Source: Undaria pinnatifida (taxonomy: Eukaryota > Sar > Phaeophyceae > Laminariales > Alariaceae). Taken from it: DNA of 64,000 bases. A program made the translations under genes and the position numbers. The stretch covers positions 10,106,381 through 10,170,380 of the forward strand of contig JABAKD010000011.1 in assembly GCA_012845835.1 (NCBI GenBank), in the 5' to 3' direction. The number at the start of each line of letters is the position of its first letter. Position 1 is the first letter of the stretch. The notes under the pieces were generated by a model. It worked only from the letters and a program-made list of their open reading frames with translations, was not told the origin of the DNA and did not search any database. This document shows positions 35,550 through 46,200 of the stretch, piece after piece.

Positions 35550-35926
35550 GTCGAAACCTTTCAGGATGCGGTGGCTGGTGGCGCATCAAGAGTCGAGAAC
35601 GTGGAGGCCATGTTACAGCAGTTCATGGACAACGTTGGCGATCGGCAGCCGGCTTCACGGGACAGTGGGGACGTGAGGGAGCGCCAACTTCAAAAGTCGC
35701 AACTAACCGACGATACGCTTCCAGAGCGCCGCTTAAGATTTTTACGGCGCTCTGGAAGCGTATCGTCGGTTAGTTGCGACTTTTGAAGTTGGCGCTCCCT
35801 CACGTCCCCACTGTCCCGTGAAGCCGGCTGTCGATCGCCAACGTTGTCCATGAACTGCTGTAACATGGCCTCCACGTTCTCGACTCTTGATGCGCCACCA
35901 GCCACCGCATCCTGCAAGGTTTCGAC
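35550..35926. repeat. Palindrome with 182-bp arms and 13-nt spacer
   Basis: The arms 35550-35731 and 35745-35926 are reverse complements with about two mismatches. The centre is CTTAAGATTTTTA. The right arm is part of the gag-like frame; the left arm repeats the same coding piece in the opposite direction. It would form a long hairpin. Confidence 0.93.
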
Positions 35927-36322
35927 GGATGCGAGCAGCCGATCCATCGTCGCCTTGAGGCGGATCATGTCTGCGTCTATCAGAGCGAACTCACCAGACA
36001 CCTGCCCTTGTCCGAGCAGCACTTCAGCCGATGTGACCCCCACAGCCTCGGACCCAGCGGGACTGGGGCTGAATAAAGATGGTGCCGCGGTGGTAGGCGC
36101 AGCAGTAGCAGCAACCAAAGCTGCTGCGGCACGGCGACCTTCGGACTCAGCTTGCACAGCAGCCAGAGCTTCGGCACTGCGAGCGTCGACCCCAGCTTGC
36201 ACAACAGCGACAGCAGCATAAGCCTCTGCCTCGACTCGCGTAGCATCCGAGGCAGCCTGATTAGGACCGCGTACAGCAGCAGCCACGAGAGCTTCAGCCT
36301 CCGGTGATTTGCACTCTTCCAT
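35690..36322 (-). pseudogene. Gag-like protein of the YR element, truncated at the palindrome
   Basis: It starts at an ATG 16 nt inside A1 (MEECKSPEAEAL). The product is Ala-rich and helical (AYAAVAVVQAGVDARSAEAL), followed by a coiled-coil-like stretch (DMIRLKATMDRLLASVETLQ and VENVEAMLQQFMD). It crosses the palindrome centre and ends in sequence derived from the inverted arm. The position after the first repeat and the composition suggest a Gag-like structural protein. No zinc knuckle was seen. The call is by position, not by recognised family. Confidence 0.55.
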
Positions 36323-36337
36323 CGTCGAGGAGTGCAC

Positions 36338-36548
36338 GAACTTAAACTAGTCTGTATCACACCTTGGACCTGTAGCTCTGACTCTGCTCCCCTACGCGCT
36401 CCGCGTGCAGGTCGTCGCCTACACAGCTGGGCCAGGTGTACCCAAGGCTATCACTCATACGACTATGAATTACCGCATTGATCTGATTGGTCAAACTTCT
36501 TACGTACGTACAAAACCCATATTTTCTCATACTTCGATAATATTCTGC
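36338..36548 (-). repeat. Split direct repeat A1
   Basis: 211 bp. On the minus strand it begins GCAGAATATTATCG and forms the left end of the element. Confidence 0.92.
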
Positions 36549-36904
36549 TACCTATGAAGCCGAATAATCCCTCCATAAATCAGTGGTATCTTATGCCAAC
36601 TCTTTGCCCATTTCCTCTCCCTACATCTTTAATCTACTGCTTCCTTTCCTTACATATCGCTTAAAATCCTCACAAGCCTATCGATAATTTGAAACTTATT
36701 TTAATACCAGGTATTATCGTAAAGCTGCTGTTTTGAAACAAGGCAAGAAGTAGAGGTCAAGGTACATATTATTGCCATCATCCAAGGTATCCATTCAAAA
36801 AATAGCCTGGGGTATACGGCACGTATAATAGGTATTGTCTAAGCAGTACGAGGGTATACATTTACAAGCAGTAGGTAGCGATCGAAACCCTTGAAAATAT
36901 ATTA

Positions 36905-37170
36905 GAAAAATTAAAATACACTCCAGCTGTGAGATCGAATATTTTGTCGAAACTCATCTTTGCAAGCTGTGTGTGATACTCCGATCGCGCGTATTACGGG
37001 TTGTGTGTCATTAAGGATATAGGTCGGCGACTCCCCTTGCAACTACAGCAGTGTAGCTATCAGGGTCAACAGGGTGATGTTAGGCAGTCTGTGCGCGGAA
37101 ACTATAAAACCCGTTTCTGAGGGGGACAAAATCTGACAGCTGTGGAAGGAAATGCATCAGTTTATCAAGT
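36905..37170 (-). repeat. Repeat H, uninterrupted copy
   Basis: It contains AATACACTCCAGCTGTGAG, TTTGCAAGCTGTGTGTG, ATAGGTCGGCGACTCC and CTGACAGCTGTGGAAGG. It serves as the empty site for both the SINE at 28947 and the TRIM at 53008. Confidence 0.75.
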
Positions 37171-40100
37171 GAATCCTGTAAGTCGAATATCCGGTGAGGG
37201 GAGGGCGGAGTTTTTAAGGACGTGGGGGCCTGATTTTGATCAAAAGGGGGGCGGGAGGGGGGAAGGGGGGGGAGGGGACGGGTGGGGCAGGTCTATTTGT
37301 GCGTGGAAACTATAAATATTTCTTGTGGGGGAGGGGAAGGAATGTGGCGGGGTATATCTATTAAATTGTCAGTAGGTATCGATCGATACCCTTGAGAACC
37401 TATTGAATTGGGCAATAGGCATCGATTGATACCCTTGCAAACCTTTTACACTGAGCGATAGGTATCGATCGATATCATCGCACACGTATCGCTTTAACCA
37501 ATAGGTTATTGACTGGTGGCGATAAAAAGGTATTGATCAAACGATAGCCTGTTGGAAGTCATTTTCGAATTATGTTGGTGCCCAAGATACCTATCGATAT
37601 ACACCTTCGCAAGCATATCGGTCGCACAATAGGCTATTGTAGCCACTGCCATTACCGTATTGTTGCTTACAATACCTATCGATAGACCCCGAAGCCGAGC
37701 TATTGTGCCCCGCGATAGGTATCGATCCTCATAGTTGCCGACCTATTGTTGGCCCAATAGGCTTTTCGATAGGGTATTTTCCAGGGTAAAAGAAGGAATT
37801 TGACGGTTTACAAACAGGTCGCTCTAAAGCACTGCAGGCTTGAGCTTCGCATCGAACACACATAAGTAGTAATCACCACCTTGTTGTTGAGACCATCCAC
37901 CTTGGTCTTCTTGAGGCACAACACGCACAGACAGCGCCGTTTTCGGGGATTCTCCGCTGGGGTGGAGGGGTATGCGGCGTGGATGATGAATGGCGAACTA
38001 GAGTTGATTGTACCTAGACCGGCTGCCTTCGAACGCATTTGCTCTCCAACACTGAAACAATAAAATGGCGAAAGGTCTACGTACCCATACCTATCATCCG
38101 AACAATAGAATGGTGAAGGTCTGTCAATACCTATCGTCCCAAACAAAAGAATTGTGAAAGGTCTACATGTATCGATACCTACTCGAAATCAAAAGGTTTG
38201 GTGAAAAGTATATCGATACCTATCGGACTAACCCATACGTTCCGCCTCTCGGCGCCAGTATCCCATCGCCCAAACAATACCGTTATGCGAAAACCTTCTT
38301 CCTGCCGGTTGTTGGTCTGATTGGTCAAGGAGCGGGGGGGGGCAGCGTAGCAATGTTGTTGGCGAGATTTCCGCTGCTCTTTCTCGTCAGACACGCAATC
38401 TGCTCTTCAAGGGGAACGCGTACTTCTGTCTCCTGCAGCACACGCCCATTTAGTCGACGTTCGGCAAAGTCGTACAGACTGCGCATCTAGAGTCAAGTGT
38501 ATTCCAAGCATTTTGTCGAAGCGGGATCAAGTCGTTTGTTGTATCATGTAATACGGAAGAAAGCACACAACGGTACTATCATTTTGACGTCTGAAGATGT
38601 TATCACCAGGTGTGCAGTTGTGGGGGGGTGTGCTACCTAACGCATCCCCGGTGATAACGGTAAACAAAATTCACCGCACCACCGCGGCTAGGGTGCTTGC
38701 TAGCGGGGGTCTGTGCTAACAACGGGGTGTGCTAACAGTATCAATGATTGCCGAGGGGCGTCAACAGACCTCGGCCAGATTGAAAATGGTGTGATAACAA
38801 GAGGGCGTCATAGCAAGCGGTACGACGACAAGCGGGGGGATACAGGCAACAAGGAGTGTGATAACAAGAGGTGTGCTAACACGCGAGAGGCTTTGGTCTG
38901 AAACCAGCTTGCTTTTCCATTCCTACGCAACCCGGGTGATGGTGAGACCAACGCTTGAACCTGGAGATGACAGCAAAGATCCCGCCTTGCTGCGATGCCG
39001 GAGAACGGTTACCGGCAGAACTAATTTTAGTTTGGCTGTTGCGCTGGCGCAACCTTCCGGTCGGTGTTTTTGTCGTTTAGCGCAACAGGTGCCGGAATGC
39101 GTGTTGCACGCAGCGCACCAAGCGTTTTCCCGCCGCGCCAACTTTTTCCCGCGCCGACGAAAAGCCTTCTGGACATGTCCTTCTCGCCTGAACAGGAATG
39201 ATAATTTCACGCACCTTTTTCGTTTTCGCTGCCGGAGATAATAATGTTTGAGGTGTCTAAATACACTTCGCCAAGTACTTTTCGTGCGCGTGTTAACGCC
39301 ATTGTCGCATTTTTCCGCCACCGGTGCCTATCCGCCCCCCCCCCGGGGGGGGCTTATAGGCCTGCGACCCGTGAGCGCCACACACCTTCCAGCTCATGTT
39401 GCGTGTCATGCAACAGCCGCCGGAGCCCTAATTACTAATTATCGTACGCCCTGGCTACCGGTACCATAGATATTCAACGATGTGAAAACTCCAGAGGATC
39501 GTGCCCCAGAGGCCCTTGCCCCACTGAAAAGTAGCTGCTGCCATAATCACGTGAAACCCTTGTTTCTAGTCGACGCTCAGATCAGAGCAACAATACCTGG
39601 TACACCGTAGCGTTGCGCGCACTGGTTTGTTTTCGAGATACCGGTACAATGGCACGCGACAAGGTCCGTGGTTGGCCACAAACCTAATAACGGTACTGGT
39701 ACCGGGGCCGGCAACTTTAGTCTAGGCTTGAAAGTAGGAAGAGTAGTAGCAGACGTGGTACCGGCGGTACCAGTACCGGTACCTTCGGGCTATCCTGGAA
39801 ATAAACGACGTGGCAGTTGCTTCAGGCACGGGAGCATCAGGCACCTTTGGGGTCGTGCCGCGGACTCGTTCGGCCCACGTTGCTGGGGCAGATCTGTTGC
39901 CTCCATGCTGGTGTCCGCGTGTTATGGGTGAACGGTATCTCCTGGTGGCGTGATCGTTTTGGAGATTGATGCTGTTTTCAGGCGCACCTCCGTAGGGGGT
40001 TTGGTATTTAAAAATACCCCCGGTGATGAACGAAAAATGAACCGAAAGCATCGCCGTATGTGCTCATGCGGGAGGGTGCGTTATCAAAGGGGGGGGTGCT

Positions 40101-40251
40101 TTCTTCCGTGCTATACAGTCCACGGCTCCGTGGCTCAGAGCAATCGAAGCAGCAGCAACGTTGATTGGTCCACTCACGAGTGCCCTTGCCCTTTTTTCTG
40201 TTGCGAGTTGTCTCCGATGATGACCCGTTGTTTATTTTTGTTTCTTGACAG
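37171..40251. other. Region upstream of EMC7; first exon not identified
   Basis: It contains G-rich tracts (37200-37350), TATCGATCGATA-type repeats (37370-37770, 38085-38225), a GTGTGCTAACA/GTGATAACAAG minisatellite-like stretch (38560-38890) and GGTACC-rich DNA (39690-39790). The EMC7 signal-peptide exon should lie here. MLLARFPLLFLVRHAIC at 38351-38401 is hydrophobic but I could not show that it splices in the right phase. Confidence 0.45.
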
Positions 40252-43200
40252 GTGCCGCGGAGCTCGGTCTGAGGTAATCAAAGGAAACCTCGCCATGCCG
40301 GATCGGTCCATCGTTCCCACCACCAAGGTAACGAACACCCCCTACTGTCTGCTGTAGAACACCACACACACGACACTTCGTCCCGCGCACATGAACCAAA
40401 ATTATTGCTTCGAACGCTATGTACTAATAATTAATAATATAGTGTATACCCCGTTGTGCTGTAAGTTTTGTTGTTAAAGCTGTATACTAGACCACACCAA
40501 CACCCATCACACGTCACACCGTGTGTACTGCTGTTGTGAGGGTGCCACGCAAAACATACTGCCGTAAACATTATACTTTAATGCCATACTAAAATGTTGA
40601 AAAATCGAATCCTAAACTTCAGGTGGTGCTGAACGGCGGGCAACGGGTGAGCATGACGTCGAGGGACGGGTCCTTTGCGTTTCAGGATGTGCCTGCGGGG
40701 GTGTACCTCCTGGAGGTGCTCTCCACCACGTTCCACTACAGCGCCGTCAAGATCAAGGTGGACGACACCACCGGCATCATTGCTATCGAATACAAGGTAT
40801 ATAACCCGTTGGCCCAGCACTGCCTACCGCGGTTACTGCGAAACCTTTATTGTTACGAACATGTCTTGATAAGCAACTGCAAAAGACGTCAGTGCTAGTG
40901 TTGGCTGCTTTTGGCTTCGTTCTTGCGCCGCTCTCCTAGGCACTTCCCGGAGGGGAACCTTGTGCAACGTATAGCTGCAATCGCAGTACGACCACCTCTC
41001 TTTGCTATCTATGTTTGGTGCGTGGTATATGATATACGCTTTGTTGCGACACCACCGACATCGTTGTTATCGGATTTCCATACAGCACATCCGTGTGATT
41101 ACTATCATATCACAGTGTAGTACGACTGCTATCGTAATCCGACTGCTCGTGACTATTTTCATTATTCGACTGCTCGTGACTGCTATCTTGATGACGCTAC
41201 TTGTTTCCCTGTTGTTGCGGTTACGGGTCTTCTGATCGAAGCTTCTTCCCCCCCCCGAATTTGGAAATGTTTTGAAAATTTGCAAGGTTGGGTTCTGTAG
41301 GGTACGCACAAACCTTACCCGAGGTATTTACCCCGGGTATTACCCTACAAATAATTTCTGTGAGTTCTGTAGGACAGTCATACCCGTACCCGGAACTTCT
41401 GGAAGTTCTGTATGACATTCATACCCGTACCCGGAACTTCAGGAAGTTCTGTACGCCAGTGCCACAAATACCCGGGGTACGGGTATATCACTTTTGTAAC
41501 GTATGTGACTTCTGTACGCCCGTGCCACAATATCCGGAACTTCTGTGATTTCTGTAAGACTGGCACAAAGAACACCCGGGGTACAGGTATACCTTTGTTA
41601 CACAACCCGGGGAGCCCACATGCATTAATTCAGGTTTAATAACCCAAAGAGTGTATTGTTCATTATATTATAATGCCATATCTTGTCAGTGAAACCAACC
41701 GAACACCGAATATACAGCAGCAGCAGTACGTATCGTATATGATAGTAGCAGCTACTGCAGCAGTAGGTCCTGTCCATGTTTCTTTCGTTTCTAACCCGTG
41801 GGCACATGTTATATTAACGAAGGACACTTTTGAATACTCCGGAGTATATAATACGAGTAATCTTTTTTTGTTTATCGAATTGAATTCGATTCGATTAGGT
41901 GGAAACATATATACCTGATACGAATTTGGCTCCTATCGGGAAACCACGTATTGCGTACGTATTGTCAATGTTTTTCTGATCGGAATAATACATAGATCTA
42001 CCGTGACGGCGATGCATCTAGAAGTATCTTCTGTGTTTTCGGTAGTTTCGCTTCTTCTTTGTCACGGCACTTGGCTTATCGAGCTGTGGTGGCAAATATG
42101 GGCTTGGGACCGCCATTATTTTATTTGTTTTGAAGCGCCACAGCCAGGGTACGCGATGGTACGATCATAGCTCAGTATAGCCGTGAGCGCGGCTGTTGCC
42201 CAGTCGCCACTCATTGAGGTTCACGATTAATCGCCTCTCTCAGTGGTGGTTTTGTCGATAATTCCTAATTCCTTAAACCTACGACAGATTACCTCGGGGA
42301 CATTGGCCCAATGAGAACATGCCATCCATGCAAGTTGGATTAAATCCTCCACTTCAAATCGAACTCGCCCCCGAGGGGGTGTGCATGTACCCGGGTTACC
42401 CGCACCCGGAACTTCTGGAAGTTCTGTACGCCCGAGCCACAATACCCGGGACTTCTGAAAGTTATGTAAGACATTCATACCCGTACCCGCACTTATGTTA
42501 TTCTGTAGGACATTCATACCCGTACCCGGAACTTTTGTGAGTTCTGTACACCCCGTGCCACAATACCCGGGGTACGGGTACAGCACCTTTCGTACCCGCC
42601 CGGAACTTCTGTGAGTTCTGTACGCCCGTGCCACAATACCCGGAATTTCTGGAAGTTGTGTAACACTTTCATACCCGTACCCGAAACTTCTGGAAGTTCT
42701 GTAAGACTCCCATACCCTTACCCGGAATCCACAAACCCTATAGAACATGACCTTGGAAATTTGTATCGAACTATGGAGGAGTTCTGTCATAATAATGGAT
42801 TTTAGTAGGGTGCGAAAAACATGGATACCTTCCATTTCCAAGTTTCCACTTTTTCTGACATTGATTTGGAAATGTAGTTTTATGTTTTTGGATTTTGAAA
42901 TTTTTAGACAAGGCTTGCTTCGATAAGAATAACCCTAATAATTTCCCCACTGGGGGGTCAGGTTTTTCGACCAACACCGTGAAAATGGCGGTCTTATAAG
43001 ATATTTACCGGTAAAAGTATATGTTAGTCGTTTGATCGCACATGAGTACGGCGAGTACTCGTGCTGCGCTTGTCTTAAAAGTCCTTGCATTTTTGGTGGA
43101 ACAATTGACGAAACCCAGCAGCCCGCGGTGCTTTTTGTGGGCAATGGTGTAGTCGTAGCGCTGCACACTGGCAGCTTCAATCAGTAGATATAGTCCTGAC

Positions 43201-46200
43201 TGCTGTGGCAGCCATCAGTATTCTGGATTGCATCAGTACACTGAGTTCGAGCGTAGCGAGGTCTCCGGACTCCTCTCGGAACTCAGTTGTACGGGTGTCC
43301 GTTTGAAGTGTGGCGTGTTTCATGGGCGTACGCGTAATATACAATCTACTGGCAGCCTACCGGCAGGCTCAAGAAGTAGATACTGTAGATACTGCCAATA
43401 GCATTATATTGGCGGTATATACTGTACCAGTGCGCAGCCCTTTGTAATCGTTGTTTTCATCTTCGTCACGCTATTCCTCTATGCCCGCAATGGTGTAATA
43501 CTTCGTACACGTCTTGTCCATTTTGTTTGCGTATCTGATGTTTTATCTATTTATCTGTTTGTTTGGTGTGCGTCCGTGTGTCCGCTTGTCGGACGATCGC
43601 CTCTTTGTACTGGCGCAAGCTAGTACTAGTACTAACAGTGCCACTGTAATCATAGTACGATAGGGGTGCGCCCAAATTTCTGAGGTGTATTGATCACTTA
43701 GCGAGCAGTATATCTCATCAGCGACCGATTTTCGAAAGAGCTTCAAGTGCAACGCGATGAACAATCCCATGGCCTAGGTATTTGGTAAATAATATATTTC
43801 ACGCCTCGGACAGATCACGATCTAGATTATGTAGATCATTTAGATCATCTAGATCTTGTGCTGTTCATCCTGCTATCTGCCGTTATGAGTGTTGTGCGAG
43901 ATCGGTATTCCATGGAGTTCAGACCTAACCCAGGAAACATGTGCTACATACATTATGCAGATCGTACGGTTCCCACCCGGTAACAAGAGCTAGGCCATAC
44001 AGATATTCCCTGAAGGATCTAGATTGTCAAGTAGAGATCGGTGACCTGTCCAACGCGTGAAGTGTTTTAGGAAATGGTGCTCCAGCGATGTTGGGTGGTT
44101 CCTCAGTTCTGGAATCTCGTAGCAGCCAGATTCCCCCCCCCCCCCCCCCCCCCCCAAAGCTGCTACGCTTTTCGTAGCACGTGTCGTCTGCATGGCACGT
44201 CTCACGTTTCTCTTTGTCTGTGGGCCTGTTGCCTGTGTTCGGCCGCCTGCTCGCCGGCTACGCCTTGCTTGTTCTCGTCTGCCTGCCTGTTCGTTGTCTG
44301 TTTGCCTGTTCGTTGTCTGTTTGCGTGCTCGTTGTCTGTTTACCTGTTCGTCTGTTTGCTTCAAAAAAACGGCCCGCTTTTCTTTCTTGTGGGGACGGTG
44401 TGTACCTCCCGGCAGTACCCCGGCGCCGCCCGGAAGGAGACCGTGCACCCGATTCTCCTCACCGCGCATACGAAGTGGTAAGTCAGTCGACGCCGTGCTA
44501 CGACAGGGGGTGGCAACACGCTTTTGGCCTTTTTATTTCTTGTTGATTGAGCTCCCCAATCCATGATGTGCCCATATATTTGTGACTGTGAGAACAATTT
44601 TTGTTCATTTTAGACGAAGGCCATGGGCCTGCTCATGGGGTCAAGCATTCATGTTTGATCAAAGGCAACTTGTTGTTGAGGGGTATGGTATTGTATGATA
44701 TTGTATGATATTGTATGGTATTGGTACACATTTCCTCAAGAGGAGAGCCTCAGAATTTATGGTTCAAGTGTTTCCTCCGTGGCATGCGTACGTCTCCGTC
44801 TCCGTCTGTCAATCTCCATCTCACACCCATTTGGAGGAAGAATTTGGTCAGTGTTTTTCCCTCTCACGCCCTTTTTCTTCGAGTGTCTGGCTGGTGCTGA
44901 CAATGCTGTTGCCTTTATGGTGAATAGCATTGGTGTTTACCGTTTTTCGCCCTTTCGGCGAAGGATTTGGTTGGTGTTGGCAATATGACGGCCCTTTGGC
45001 GACTAATCTCGTTGGTGTTTACCATTTAACGCTCTTGTGGCGAAATATCTGGTTGGTGTTGGCAACATGACGGCCCGTTGGCGAATATTCTTGTTGGTAC
45101 CATTTAATGCTCTTTTGGCGAAGGACCTGATTCATGTTTTTTGCCATCTGGCGGCTTTTGGCGCGATTGATGTGGTTGGTATCGGCCGTGTGACTCCCTT
45201 TGGCGGAGGATCTGGTTGGTGTTTGCTATATTGCGGCGCATGGCGAAGGATCTGGTTGTTATTTATCGTCCTAATCGCCCGAGCTATGATACGGTAGTAT
45301 AGTGTCGTACGCCGAAGTTCGCTACCATGTTTAAGCAACTGGCGCTAACGGCCCTGTACTTCACCCCAAAATGCCAGGGTTACGCGTATCAATAATTACA
45401 CTATTGAATCACGTGGCGGTGCACGTCGCGAAGCAACGAACGCACAAAAAAATATCGTAGCGCGCGAGAGGCCCTGAGCCTCTAATAAACGAGACTCTGG
45501 CAGCGACTAGTACAGTACTACCATACCCTTGGTGATTTTTTCACTCGGCCGGTTGCCAGTTGTTCGTGAAATGGTCGACAGATTGCGAGGACGAGAGCTG
45601 GAAAGGAAACGATTGATGCTGAACGAAATCGCGTTTTTGTTTGTGCTGCTAGTGTAGGGTTCGTTCTTTTTTTTTTTCCTGGTGTGGGTGCTTGTGATGC
45701 GGGACGTACGCACAGAACGACGAGGCCGTTTAGCCTCAGACGCGTTTTGGAGTGTTTGTTGCTCTCTGGCTGGTTCTTGATGTTGTGCTTACAGTAGTAG
45801 GTGTGGTGTTTGATGCCGATACATGCTACGACAGCGGTGTACTATTTGTACTATTACATATTATCGCTTTTTTTTTCACCAACATGTCTCTGCCTGAAGG
45901 TGGTCCTTGAATAATGATGTCATAGTCAGGGGTACTCATTCAACCCCGGTCGCCTCGGTGGCGTATCAGGTTATCCTCGAGCCTAGTATAGGTCAGTTTT
46001 GTGAGTTCGAGCCCCGCCGAGTGCATACTCGTATAAATTCGTGAGGACTTTTTCTTGTGCACAAATTGACTTGCGGAAAGCGCGAGAGCGTGAGTTAGCA
46101 ACACTCGATGAAAAACCGACGGGCAGTGGGATTGCTGAACCCTATGCGCGATAAAAATTGAAGGCAACAAGCGGGGGGGAGAAGGGACGACACCTGTGAC

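Larger units (their letters stand above)
33805..36548 (-). mobile_element. Tyrosine-recombinase retroelement (Ngaro/PAT-like), internally deleted
   Basis: Read on the minus strand the order is A1 (36548-36338), a gag-like frame, a large palindrome, a tyrosine recombinase fragment, B1 (34889-34721), A2 (34720-34510), 535 bp, and B2 (33974-33805). This A1-ORFs-B1A2-B2 layout is the split-direct-repeat plan of Ngaro/PAT elements. No reverse transcriptase or RNase H is present, so it is non-autonomous. The flanks CAGTAG| and |TACCTA are joined without target duplication in related unfilled copies at 54734/54735 and in the minus-strand copy near 55360, as expected of recombinase-mediated insertion. 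Confidence 0.85.
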
